Virus record (IMG/VR): IMGVR_UViG_3300028025_004546
Span: 1-27,622 of that record
Direction: 5' to 3' (one strand)
Length of the DNA stretch: 27,622 nucleotides
Source: a virus
In this document: positions 1-8,828 of the stretch, one piece after another
Layout of the letters: each line of letters opens with the position of its first letter
Position numbering within the stretch: the stretch's first letter is position 1
Position numbers and translations under genes: made by a program
Notes under the pieces: model-generated
Databases searched by the model: none
Seen by the model: only the letters and a program-made list of their open reading frames with translations
Told to the model about the DNA's origin: nothing

Positions 1-1568
1 TCATCTTCAATCATTTTAATACGGGATCTATAAATTAGTTCCCTCATGTTTATATCATTTAAGTCTTTAAAATATGGCTGGGTTGTTAGCCAACCAAAAA
101 GAACTAGAGTCATAACTAAATCGTCAGTGTATCCATCATCTGCAGCGTAAGAACCTCTAGATTCAATAAAAGTTGTAATCTCTGAAATAGTGTCTGCATC
201 TGGAATTAACAATTTCTGTTCTTCCAACAGAGTTTTAAAGTTCATACAACCAATTCGTTTTACTTTTCTATCTGTCACAACACCTAATTGGGCTTTGCCA
301 CCACCGAATCCACCTGAAACAGCTTGCCCAGTGGTATTTCTGTTTACAAATAAGATGTTTTCATATTCTAATTCATGGTGCAGAATAGAAGCAACCTGCT
401 CGCTACTATTTATCTCCACTAAAATATAAGCCATGTTGTATTCTTTTGCTACCTTAAAGATTACATTTGGATACAACAAAGGTGATATATCATTTTTACG
501 ATATTTGGCAACCTGTTTGTAGGGAGCCTCGGTAATATCGATAACCGAAAATGCTGAATAATCACCACCAACACCCTTTGCCGTATCAACAATAATACAA
601 TAAGAATGGGGTGGTTTAACTACTGGTTTACCAAATTTGTCAATATGTCCAGTGTCGATTTCATAAATTGGTTCCTCAAATACATCTAATCCATCTTTCT
701 GATACACAGGATAAGTTGGAGACATTCTACCAATTGTATCGGCATTTACTAATGTTAAAGCAGAACCTAAAAACTTACAAAGAACCTCTTGGTTATATTT
801 TAAATCACCAAGAATTGCTTTCTGTTCTTCAGCCCATCGCTCATCGCGACCTGGAATTTCCCAGTAGGGAATAAAACAATTTACAAATCCATTTCGTTTA
901 TTCTCGGCATCATTCCAGAACTTCCAGAAATGATTATATCCAAGAGGAGTAGAACTTAGTAGAATCTTTGTTGTTTCGCCAGCAGAAATAGTTGGATAAA
1001 CAGAAGTAAAAAATTGTTCAGCAACAGTATTTGGAATAATTGCAGCTTCGTCAACATAAAGTAAGTTTACAGATTTACCACGAATACCTGATGTAGAAGT
1101 AGCCGAGGTAAATACTTTAGATCCATTTTCTAATTCAATATCGCCTTTGTTCCAAGATTTAACACCTTGTTGAAGCCAGATTGGCAATCCTTCATACATA
1201 GTTTGGTAACGAGCAAGAACTTCTCTAGCAGCAGTTGCTTTGTTTGCCAGAATCGCCACATTTTTAGCATCTTGAAATATCGTATACCAAAGAATGTATG
1301 CAGCAGAGGTAGTTGTTTTACCTTGCTGACGACCTTCCATAAGAATAACTTTACGATTCTCATGGATGATATTCAGTTTTCTTTTCTGACAATCGTATAA
1401 TTTAAAAGGTTGTAGTCCATTATCCAATGTAACAATCTGACAATAGGTTTCAATAAAGTAAATATAGTCAGTTTTACACTTGATGTATTCTTGAACCTGT
1501 TCGGGAGTAAACTCAACAGGAACACCAATTGCTTTTAAATTTGGATTTGCATTATATATTTGAGCCAT
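1..1568 (-). CDS. 17: Terminase large subunit gp17 (3' end cut by window edge)
   Basis: This is the motor ATPase and headful nuclease that packages DNA through the portal. The reading frame is open from the ATG at 1568 to base 1 and gives 522 residues with no stop. T4 gp17 has 610 residues, so a short C-terminal piece is missing. Visible in order: Walker A GRQQGKTT at residues 79-86, Walker B LLYVDEAA at 169-176 with D173 and E174, and the coupling motif STPLG at 206-210. The RNase H-like nuclease follows, with IIVDTAKG around D328, ILVEIN with E385, and TDDLVMTL with D482/D483, matching the T4 acidic triad. The ATG directly abuts the gp15 stop codon, and I see no clear Shine-Dalgarno, so translation is probably coupled to gp15. 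Identity is firm. Confidence 0.97.
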   Translation of the reverse strand, partial: MAQIYNANPNLKAIGVPVEFTPEQVQEYIKCKTDYIYFIETYCQIVTLDNGLQPFKLYDCQKRKLNIIHENRKVILMEGRQQGKTTTSAAYILWYTIFQDAKNVAILANKATAAREVLARYQTMYEGLPIWLQQGVKSWNKGDIELENGSKVFTSATSTSGIRGKSVNLLYVDEAAIIPNTVAEQFFTSVYPTISAGETTKILLSSTPLGYNHFWKFWNDAENKRNGFVNCFIPYWEIPGRDERWAEEQKAILGDLKYNQEVLCKFLGSALTLVNADTIGRMSPTYPVYQKDGLDVFEEPIYEIDTGHIDKFGKPVVKPPHSYCIIVDTAKGVGGDYSAFSVIDITEAPYKQVAKYRKNDISPLLYPNVIFKVAKEYNMAYILVEINSSEQVASILHHELEYENILFVNRNTTGQAVSGGFGGGKAQLGVVTDRKVKRIGCMNFKTLLEEQKLLIPDADTISEITTFIESRGSYAADDGYTDDLVMTLVLFGWLTTQPYFKDLNDINMRELIYRSRIKMIED

Positions 1569-2300
1569 TTAGAATGCGTCTTGCCAAGTTTCCGTAATAG
1601 CACCAGTTTCAAAATTACCAGCTGCTGTATATTTTCTTCCAGGTTGTGAAAGTTTGTCAATAAACACAGTTTTAATTGGACCTTGTTCACCAACTGGACC
1701 AAAAAAGTTTGTTTTCAATGTAAAGTTTAATGTATAAGTTACAAATCTACGAGTTTGAAAATCTCCATCGTAGTCATCTTGAACTGCTACACTGTTTAAA
1801 ATTATAGGAATATCAAGAGCAACACTCATATCAGGAATAGCATTAATACTTAATGTAAATTCTGGAGTAAAATATGGCAAAATTTGTTCAACAATTTGTA
1901 AAGCGTCTTCTTGAGTTTTAGTTAGAACATAAAGTGAGATATCAATATTATAAGGAACAGGCGAATACATCTGTTTTAATGTAGCTGGATTTGCTCCATT
2001 CGCTCTATAACAAGATACTTGAGACATACGATTAACTTTACGAAGAGGGTCATAGTTCATTCCTGTAATTTCAAACGACATTCTAGGTAAAATAGTATAA
2101 GTGTTTCTTTCTAATGTCGGATCTTGTTCAACACGAACCAACCATTTTTCTTTTGGAGCATATGCTAGTGGGACAACAACTGTTTGTTGAACTACACCAT
2201 CGTTATCTGCTCTTTCAATTTTAATATTGCTAAACATACTACCAAAAGCAACAATAATTTTTCGAGTAAGTCCGTGATAGAATGGAGGAATATTTAACAT
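1569..2300 (-). CDS. 15: Tail sheath stabiliser / tail terminator gp15
   Basis: This 243-residue protein matches T4 gp15 (272 aa). Gp15 forms the hexameric ring capping the tail tube and sheath, and it is the surface that joins the tail to the head. The diagnostic N-terminus is FYHGLTRKIIVAFGSMFSN at about residues 7-25. Further family-like segments are the PRMSFEITGMNYD stretch near residue 92 and the SLYVLTKTQEDALQIVEQIL helix near 121-140. The start overlaps the gp14 stop as TAATG; a GGAG about ten bases upstream, inside gp14, can serve as ribosome binding site. Its stop abuts the gp17 start. In T4 gene 16 would come next; here it does not. Confidence 0.95.
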   Translation of the reverse strand: MLNIPPFYHGLTRKIIVAFGSMFSNIKIERADNDGVVQQTVVVPLAYAPKEKWLVRVEQDPTLERNTYTILPRMSFEITGMNYDPLRKVNRMSQVSCYRANGANPATLKQMYSPVPYNIDISLYVLTKTQEDALQIVEQILPYFTPEFTLSINAIPDMSVALDIPIILNSVAVQDDYDGDFQTRRFVTYTLNFTLKTNFFGPVGEQGPIKTVFIDKLSQPGRKYTAAGNFETGAITETWQDAF

Positions 2301-3355
2301 TACTGGATTTCTCCAAATGGATTGTTAGTATCAAATACTAAATCGCTTGCTTCATTTTTAAATTTAATATTATCACCATAAGATTGTGGTAAATCTGGAT
2401 TTGGTTCAATACTAACTGTTGCAGCAGCCGACACACCAGCGTATGACAAAGTAGTAGATCCATTAACTTGAGATCCTGTTGTATGCGTTGGTGCAGTAGA
2501 ACCAAATGTTCCACCGATTACAGCTGTATATAATCTATTTAAATAAAATATTTGAGCATTTGTGCTTACTGTTCCATTAGCAACCCACTGAGTTCCAATT
2601 GTTACTGTCGGAGCAGTATCATATCCAGTACCAACATTTGTAATGAGTAAAGAAATTGCACCATTAGTAACTGTTGGTGTTAGAACAGCTGGAGAAAACG
2701 CTTGCGTTCCACCGCCACCAGTTAATGTAACAGTCGGGGTAGTTGTGTATCCTGTTCCTGCTCGAGTCATCGTTATGGAAGTAACAGAACCAGTAGCATT
2801 TCTTGGATAACTGGTATCATAAGATTTGAGTGTTTCGAACACATCAATATCTTTTAGACCAGTATCAATATGCTCAGAAGCATACTGGAAGAGTTCAACT
2901 TGTAATTTATAAACATATAATTTACCAAGCTGATAGAAAGGATTTTGATGTTGCACAAACTTAATCTCAAATAACCCTTTGGTTAAAGGGAAGTATAGTA
3001 GATCTCCCTCACAAGGTCTATTTGGTAATTGAGCCTGATCAAATCTTCCAACAAGTTGATCCCAACGACGACGAGCAACTGTTAATGTTGCTGATTGCTC
3101 CATCATCAAACCAAACTTTTGAATAAATGCTCCCTGTCCTTCAAACCCATCAACATTTTCTAGGTACATTTCTATACCGTAAGCATGTTTAAATTCTGAC
3201 AAACGATCTTCGCCGAGGATATTATCTTTGGCTACAAGAGTTCTTGGAATATAATAAAAATCTTGCCCATATACCTGCAATGATTCTACGATAATATCTT
3301 CAATTAGATATTGTTCGTTGGCAGTTCCTTGGGAGAAGTATACATTTCTAGCCAC
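2300..3355 (-). CDS. 14: Neck protein gp14 with two inserted modules
   Basis: This is a T4 gp14-type head completion (neck) protein, which with gp13 completes the DNA-filled head before tail joining. The N-terminal two thirds fits the family: NVYFSQGTANEQ near residue 4, EDIIVESLQVYGQDFYYIPR at 19-38, and the LYVYKLQVELFQYASE helix around 146-161. The C-terminus, about 317-351, including NPDLPQSYGDNIKFKN, also looks native. Between them lies about 125 residues absent from T4 gp14 (256 aa). Two copies of a G-x-GY-xx-xPTVT repeat occur at about 190-256. A module with YLNRLYTAVIGGTFGSTAPT at about 270-290 follows. The reading frame begins with GTG at 3355, preceded by AGGA with a six-base spacer; the overlapping ATG is out of frame. 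Confidence 0.93.
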   Translation of the reverse strand: MARNVYFSQGTANEQYLIEDIIVESLQVYGQDFYYIPRTLVAKDNILGEDRLSEFKHAYGIEMYLENVDGFEGQGAFIQKFGLMMEQSATLTVARRRWDQLVGRFDQAQLPNRPCEGDLLYFPLTKGLFEIKFVQHQNPFYQLGKLYVYKLQVELFQYASEHIDTGLKDIDVFETLKSYDTSYPRNATGSVTSITMTRAGTGYTTTPTVTLTGGGGTQAFSPAVLTPTVTNGAISLLITNVGTGYDTAPTVTIGTQWVANGTVSTNAQIFYLNRLYTAVIGGTFGSTAPTHTTGSQVNGSTTLSYAGVSAAATVSIEPNPDLPQSYGDNIKFKNEASDLVFDTNNPFGEIQ

Positions 3356-3358
3356 ATT

Positions 3359-4321
3359 CTATCCTAGGAAAAAGTCTAACGGAGCAGACTTGTTTTGAAT
3401 TTCGTCTTCTAGTGCAATAATTTCCTGCATTGCTTCATTATATAAAGAATTACCATCTAAAGTTACACCACCTGGAAGTTGTAAACCAGAAAACTTTTTA
3501 AGATTTGTTGCCCATTGTTTTTTAAACAGAGCTGTTGTATATTTTTTAAGCCATGGCTCGTTCCAGACTTTTACAAACTCAGTTGGATCCAAAGCACGAT
3601 ATGCTTCTACAACAAAGTAGTCGCCAATGTTTATTTTATTAATTGATTTCCAGTCAACATCTATGTACAGTTTATCCATCAAACGATTGAAACGATAGAT
3701 TGGTTTTCCATTTAATATTAAATCTAGTGTAGCCAAATGACTCATTACTGTGGTGTAGTAAATTAATGAAGTGCTTGACAAATCATACAAATCGTTTAAT
3801 CTAAGTTGATATTGTAAATCAAAAATAGAACGAGAAGAAGATGTTCCTTGATAGAGTGGCAATACTCTTGACACACCATACACTAAATCTGGAATTGGAA
3901 TCCAACCATTATCGATATCGCCAGGAATATAAAAACTAGAAGCTGTTAATGTGGCAGTAGTTCCATCTGGATTGGATATGGTTTCGTTTGCAACAAAAGT
4001 TCCAACAGTTCTAGAAATGTATAAAGTGTTACTGTCTTTGGCCGATTCAACTGTTGCCGTAGCACCAGAAGTTGCCCCAGTAATTTTGGAAGAACCAGCA
4101 AAAGAAGCAGCATTAGATCCAGTAATATTTAATTCTGAAGCAGTAATTTTATGTTTTAAGTAAATTTTTTCAATACCATCATAGTGGTATAATCTAAAAA
4201 CTTCTAATGCTTCATCAATACGATCTTCTAACTGGTCATCATCCACATTTATCTCAAGCACTGGAGCTCCTAATGCTCTTAGGCAATATTCTGACAATGT
4301 TGCTCTTGAATTAACTGCCAT
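3359..4321 (-). CDS. 13: Neck protein gp13 with an inserted beta module
   Basis: This 320-residue protein matches T4 gp13 (about 309 aa), a head completion protein that docks on the portal vertex and works with gp14. Family-like parts are the acidic N-terminal helix EINVDDDQLEDRIDEALEVF (23-42) followed by HYDGIEKIYLKH, the central VYGVSRVLPLYQG (148-159), FDLQYQLRLNDLYDL (167-181), and the C-terminal LPGGVTLDGNSLYNEAMQEI. Residues of about 67-128 look inserted: ITGATSGATATVES then TVGTFVANETISN, a Ser/Thr/Ala-rich beta module I associate with phage fibre proteins. An AGGA ribosome site lies before the ATG, and one base separates the gene from the preceding fibre stop (TAATATG). Confidence 0.92.
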   Translation of the reverse strand: MAVNSRATLSEYCLRALGAPVLEINVDDDQLEDRIDEALEVFRLYHYDGIEKIYLKHKITASELNITGSNAASFAGSSKITGATSGATATVESAKDSNTLYISRTVGTFVANETISNPDGTTATLTASSFYIPGDIDNGWIPIPDLVYGVSRVLPLYQGTSSSRSIFDLQYQLRLNDLYDLSSTSLIYYTTVMSHLATLDLILNGKPIYRFNRLMDKLYIDVDWKSINKINIGDYFVVEAYRALDPTEFVKVWNEPWLKKYTTALFKKQWATNLKKFSGLQLPGGVTLDGNSLYNEAMQEIIALEDEIQNKSAPLDFFLG

Positions 4322-4322
4322 A

Positions 4323-5933
4323 TTAATTTCCTAACTTTTGTTTAAGTTCATCAATTTGTTTTTGTTGTTCTTTAATGGCTTCAACTAATAGCGGAATAAG
4401 ACGCTCATATTGAATAGTCAAATACTGTTCATCGATTGGAGCTGGAACAACAACTTGAGGTAGGACTGCTTGAACTTGTTGGGCTGATAATCCAACTTCT
4501 TCTTTGGAAGCATTATATCCTAAAGCAACTGCAGTTTCGTTAGCATGATAATGAAATCCATTAAGGGATATAATTTTTTCTAATGCATTTTCAATATTAC
4601 CAGTCTTAGTTTTTAATCTGTCATCAGAATAGTATGCAGTAATTGTATCTGTTGCACGGATTTGTCCAGCAGTTCCTGACGCAGCAGTTCCAATACCAAG
4701 AGAGTTAAATCTGACATTTGAATTTGTTGCTGTTATTGTCGGATTATTTAAAGTTAAAGTTCCAGTGGCAGCACCCAGCGATATTGCAGTAGCAGCACCG
4801 AAAGCATTTACTGTTGTGGCAGTTGTATTGAATACATTCTGCGTAGTCAGTGAAGTAGTTAAATGTTTATTTAATTGCCATGAATCTGATGCTGAAATAT
4901 ACAGTAATGTAGCAGATGCGCCATCAACAGTAAGACCAGCACCATTGGCAGCTGCAGCATTAGCAGCACCACTAGCGACTGTAATATTTAAATCATCAAT
5001 ATCAAGTGTAGTTGAATTGATTGTTGTTGTAGTACCATTGACAGTTAAATTACCAGAAACAACTAAGTCTTTATTAACTGTAACTGTACCACCATCTGCA
5101 TCGCCAAGATTAATATTTGTAGTCGATCCAGCAGCACTACCAGTACCAATGTTAATTGTTTTAGTATTGCCAGAACCTACGGCACCAGTAGAAATATTGG
5201 TTGTAGAAGATGCCGTGCTATCATAACCAATTGTTAAAGTAGTCGCTCCAGCAAATGCTACAGGAGAAGTCGATGTAGCAAAGAAAGAAGTTGCGCCAGC
5301 AGTAGCATCAATTGCTGTTAAACCAGTAAGAGTTGTTGAAGTTGCTCCGAACGAAACAGTGGTATTACCAATAGTAATATTACCAGCAGCGAAAGTTGGT
5401 GGAGTAGAAGCACCAGTTGACTGCAAAAATGTGCCAGCAGCACCAGCAGTAATAAATGTAGTTTGGTTTGCATCAAGTTGAATTACGAGCTGACCAGCAG
5501 AACCACCTGCAATATTAGTAGCTGTTGTTGCTGTAGCAGCAGTTCCAACAGTTAAAGATCCTGGGGAGAGCCAAGTAGGAGCAGAAGAACCAGCAGAAAT
5601 TAATACTTGACCAGAAGTTCCAGCAGAAGTTAATGCTAGTGCAGCTGCAGTCGAATAAACAACAGCTCCAGCCGAGGCAGTAAGACTGGCATTAGTACCA
5701 CCATATAATAATCCAATTGAGTTGCCCTGCCACGATGAATTGGTTGATAGCGTTTTATTTGTAAGGGTTTGGGTTCCAGCATTTACGGTTACGATCGCGC
5801 CACCACCAGGTGTGCTACCATCATGGAGTCTTAGTGTTTTAACTTCTGTGTCGTAAGTTATCTCACCAACTGCTCCAGTGAACGCATTGTTCTGGGTAGT
5901 AGTTCCTCGTCTAAACTGTACTTGGGTTGCCAT
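4323..5933 (-). CDS. Tail fibre-like protein with S74 intramolecular chaperone
   Basis: This is a modular 536-residue adhesin. Residues 1-45 (QFRRGTTTQNNAFTG, GEITYDTE, LRLHDG) form a small hairpin domain typical of phage fibre N-termini and the Mtd N-terminus. A TQTLTNKTL unit is at 54-62. Residues 63-430 are a Gly/Ala/Thr/Ser-rich repetitive shaft with TTNI and INIGTGSAAGS units. From about 434 comes the S74 endosialidase-type chaperone: YYSDDRLK with S436 and K441 in the Ser-x4-Lys spacing of the cleavage dyad, then GLSAQQVQAVLPQVV and a C-terminal amphipathic helix rich in E, K and Q. By family knowledge this domain drives trimerisation and then cuts itself off. It ends one base before gp13. 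The ribosome site is GAGGAA, and a candidate late promoter lies just upstream. Confidence 0.88.
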   Translation of the reverse strand: MATQVQFRRGTTTQNNAFTGAVGEITYDTEVKTLRLHDGSTPGGGAIVTVNAGTQTLTNKTLSTNSSWQGNSIGLLYGGTNASLTASAGAVVYSTAAALALTSAGTSGQVLISAGSSAPTWLSPGSLTVGTAATATTATNIAGGSAGQLVIQLDANQTTFITAGAAGTFLQSTGASTPPTFAAGNITIGNTTVSFGATSTTLTGLTAIDATAGATSFFATSTSPVAFAGATTLTIGYDSTASSTTNISTGAVGSGNTKTINIGTGSAAGSTTNINLGDADGGTVTVNKDLVVSGNLTVNGTTTTINSTTLDIDDLNITVASGAANAAAANGAGLTVDGASATLLYISASDSWQLNKHLTTSLTTQNVFNTTATTVNAFGAATAISLGAATGTLTLNNPTITATNSNVRFNSLGIGTAASGTAGQIRATDTITAYYSDDRLKTKTGNIENALEKIISLNGFHYHANETAVALGYNASKEEVGLSAQQVQAVLPQVVVPAPIDEQYLTIQYERLIPLLVEAIKEQQKQIDELKQKLGN

Positions 5934-5953
5934 TTAAAATTCCTCTTTCGATA

Positions 5954-5961
5954 TATTTATG
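5954..5961 (-). promoter_or_regulatory. Candidate T4-type late promoter CATAAATA
   Basis: Read on the minus strand this octamer is CATAAATA, one base off the T4 late consensus TATAAATA. It lies across the stop codon of the 953-aa gene. Transcription would start roughly ten bases before the ATG at 5933, with GAGGAA just ahead of that ATG. The placement at the head of the fibre-gp13-gp14-gp15-gp17 group is sensible, but a single AT-rich octamer in this genome could arise by chance. Confidence 0.45.
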
Positions 5962-8818
5962 CTTGCGCTTCTGACCAGAATAGGTTAATGTTACATGTGG
6001 CAGAAGAAGCTGAAAGGTTTCTAACAACTACTGCCAGCACATCTGGACCATCTGGATAGTTAGAATAACCACCAATTGCAGAATTAGTTAATTCTTTCAA
6101 CTCGGTCAAATTAATTTCAGCGAAACCATTAATCTGCGCAAGGGTTGAGAAGTTTTGTTCGCCTGGAGTCGCTGCAGTAGTATTACTTGTAGATATCTGC
6201 GCAAACGATGGTTGCGAACCAAGTGCAAAAGTATTAACTGATGTCCAAGTTAAAGAGGATGCATCAATATTTCCAGGATTTAAAATACCATATACTTGTA
6301 CATTTTGTGTTGATGTTATCTGAAGTCTTTGTAACAATAACTGAGATCTGTTAATTAAATCTCTATCGCCCAAATTACCAGAAATTGAATTTGACACGGA
6401 TGGAGCCAATCTTAAAAAGAATACTGTTTTGGATTGATTGGCAGTGAATGATTGATTAACCGCTGCATAGTTAAAAAAGTAACCACGATCAGTGTCGAAT
6501 CCACCATCCATAATATAAGACGAACCCCAGTGATTTAACTGTGGTGCTGCAGTACAACTTATTAATGTTACTGATGTGTATCCATTACCTCTGGAATGTG
6601 TTGCAGCTGCACCGCCACTAAATGTTTTAGTTGATCCACCAATAAACATAGAGAAACTTCCACCACGAGTACAACCAGTTAATGTATTTCCTGTTTTACC
6701 AGTATATGGAATAACTTCATTTCCGATTAAAATAACACCACCAGTAGATGGGAAACGACTTGCGTCTACCAAATCGATAGAAGTTTCACTTGTATCTAAG
6801 TCCTCGTCTAATCTTCCAATAGCAGATTCATTAATTGTTTGATATCGAACTACAGTATTACCTGTACGCATATATGCTTCATCGTTTACGTTATTTTGTT
6901 TTAACCGATGAACAAGAATCATATTACCATCTGGACCACGACACATAAAGTCAATAAAACCAGCACCGTACCAAGAGAATGAAATACCTAACATTTGCAT
7001 TTTGTTAAGATTCATATTATATCCTGAAATACCTGTTCCATCTATTTTATCTGTATTAAACTGAGATTGTGGAATTCTTTGGTCGATAACAGCTGCAATT
7101 TTAATTCCCGATGCGTTACTAACACCACGATACTCTGGATTAACTGTCAATGATGTATCGCTGGCAATACTACCAATCTTGTATGTCATACCACGAATAA
7201 TAATATTATCGCCAACTTTTAATTGTTGTGTGAATCTAGTATTTGTTCCTGTTACTGCCTGAGATCCAGCTGTTACTGAAACGAATCCAGACAACTGGAA
7301 AGTACCAGATCGTTTTACAACTGCCAATTCTTGACCATCATATTCCCAGAACAATCCGTTTTGATCATCGAATGGTCCAACCCGAACCGATGCACCATGC
7401 CAATTTTTAACTGTAACACGAGGAATATTTGTAATAACTGCAGTGGCAGATCCTAATGCGCCAGAAGCAATAACTGTAAAGGTATTTTCTCCAGTAACTG
7501 TACTAACACCATATGTTCCATTGTAACCAGAAGTAACAACTCCTGAAATAACAACAGTGGCTCCAACTTGTAAAGAGTGATCTAATTCTGTAGTAACAGT
7601 AATTATTGAACCAACAGTTGTTCCAGATGCAGAAATTTGATCAAGGTTAATAATAGGATTTAAAGAAACACCTGATGTCCAAAGAACACCCTTACCTGAT
7701 TGGTAACGCATGTATTTTTTAGTTTGACGAGAAACAGATGCGCCATGAGAAGGAACAAAATTTGATATGGTAACACCACCATCGAATGGTCGATGTAAAA
7801 CATATGCATCTGAGCGAGTAAACATTGTCATAGCAATACCAGCAGATGCTACTGCTCCACCAACACGAGCAGTAAATGTAAATGTAGTAGAAGAAGGAAC
7901 TGATTCAGCAAAGAAATTTCCAGTTAATAGTGAGTGGTTTGTTCCGACAGAACTTGCAATACCCACTAGTGGAGCACCAGCAACCAGACCATGATTTGCA
8001 GAACATGTTACTGTAATTATTGATGGATTTGCTCCATTAGATGTAACTGTTGCTAGTGGCAGCGAAGATCCAGTATAGAAACCACCACGACGAGCATAGG
8101 TAATTCCAGTAAACAGAGACAATCCATTCGTACCAACAATACCTTTGGCAAAATAAGTAAATGAAGTTGAGGATGGAACAGAAGCAATAACGAAAGCACC
8201 TTCAGCTCGAGCTGAAGTGCTGGTGTTTCCTAAACCATAAACAATAACAGCATCATTTACAGCCAATCCATGAGCAACAGAAGTTGTTACGGTAATAGTT
8301 GATGGCGACGCACCATCTGTTGTAACTCCAGATAAGAAAATATCAAGTCCAGGTTTTTCATAAATTCCTGGAACACCACGAATGTCAGAATAGTTCTGCC
8401 ACTTGGTTGTTTGTAAACCATATTCAAAGTCAGCGTCAATTAATGATTGCGGATTTGAAACACGGATTCTTTCAATAGCATCAACACCGAAAGCGTATGG
8501 ACGAATAATGTTACCAACATGTTTTGGCGCATCAGTATAAACTGCTATCTTGTGAGTAGATAGCATCGCAGAAGTATCTCTTGATAATGTTACTGTTGTA
8601 ACACCATCCTGTTCTGAGAAAAAAGATGTATTATCTAAAGAATTGTATGAAACTGTCCCAGAACGAGTAGGATCGCCAAGAGCATAGATGTTCTCTTGTG
8701 TAGTTTTATTTGTAATAATTAATAGTTGAGTTTCATCAACCTTACCTGGAAATTTAACTGTGCCAGCGTTTGCTAAACCAGGTGTAAAAATATACTTTTC
8801 AATGAGTTGGCGAGCCAT
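5957..8818 (-). CDS. Large virion structural protein with repeated 'HGL' modules
   Basis: This 953-residue protein resembles virion structural proteins of marine T4-like phages; I cannot assign a T4 gene number. The core has IERIRVSNPQSLIDADFEYG at 115-134, WTSGVSLNP near 380, and GISFSWYGAGFIDFMCRGPD at 611-630 followed by VHRLKQNNVNDEAYM. These segments recur in phage structural proteins. Inserted in it are three related beta modules at about 165-228, 255-320 and 398-455, each with an ITVTT...HGL(or HSL)...VG pattern and a closing V(P/T)..TTFTF-like strand. A further module at about 668-718 has ILIGNEVIPYTGKTGNTLTG. The ATG at 8818 has an AAAGGATC ribosome site. Its position two genes before gp13, where T4 has gp12 and wac, suggests a baseplate, whisker or fibre part, which is an inference. 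Confidence 0.8.
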   Translation of the reverse strand: MARQLIEKYIFTPGLANAGTVKFPGKVDETQLLIITNKTTQENIYALGDPTRSGTVSYNSLDNTSFFSEQDGVTTVTLSRDTSAMLSTHKIAVYTDAPKHVGNIIRPYAFGVDAIERIRVSNPQSLIDADFEYGLQTTKWQNYSDIRGVPGIYEKPGLDIFLSGVTTDGASPSTITVTTSVAHGLAVNDAVIVYGLGNTSTSARAEGAFVIASVPSSTSFTYFAKGIVGTNGLSLFTGITYARRGGFYTGSSLPLATVTSNGANPSIITVTCSANHGLVAGAPLVGIASSVGTNHSLLTGNFFAESVPSSTTFTFTARVGGAVASAGIAMTMFTRSDAYVLHRPFDGGVTISNFVPSHGASVSRQTKKYMRYQSGKGVLWTSGVSLNPIINLDQISASGTTVGSIITVTTELDHSLQVGATVVISGVVTSGYNGTYGVSTVTGENTFTVIASGALGSATAVITNIPRVTVKNWHGASVRVGPFDDQNGLFWEYDGQELAVVKRSGTFQLSGFVSVTAGSQAVTGTNTRFTQQLKVGDNIIIRGMTYKIGSIASDTSLTVNPEYRGVSNASGIKIAAVIDQRIPQSQFNTDKIDGTGISGYNMNLNKMQMLGISFSWYGAGFIDFMCRGPDGNMILVHRLKQNNVNDEAYMRTGNTVVRYQTINESAIGRLDEDLDTSETSIDLVDASRFPSTGGVILIGNEVIPYTGKTGNTLTGCTRGGSFSMFIGGSTKTFSGGAAATHSRGNGYTSVTLISCTAAPQLNHWGSSYIMDGGFDTDRGYFFNYAAVNQSFTANQSKTVFFLRLAPSVSNSISGNLGDRDLINRSQLLLQRLQITSTQNVQVYGILNPGNIDASSLTWTSVNTFALGSQPSFAQISTSNTTAATPGEQNFSTLAQINGFAEINLTELKELTNSAIGGYSNYPDGPDVLAVVVRNLSASSATCNINLFWSEAQA

Positions 8819-8828
8819 TTATGATCCT

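Noticed and set aside
383-416. GATAAATA-like octamer on the minus strand inside the terminase gene
   Set aside because: No gene start follows within a plausible distance, and AT-rich coding sequence yields such matches by chance. The same applies to AATAAATA near 21050 inside the 212-aa gene.
1130-1363. 77-aa minus-strand frame inside the terminase gene
   Set aside because: It is an out-of-frame shadow; the gp17 frame carries all the motor and nuclease motifs.
2966-2990. Hairpin ccctttggttaaaggg
   Set aside because: It is internal to gp14 coding sequence with no U-run in the direction of transcription, so it is not a terminator.
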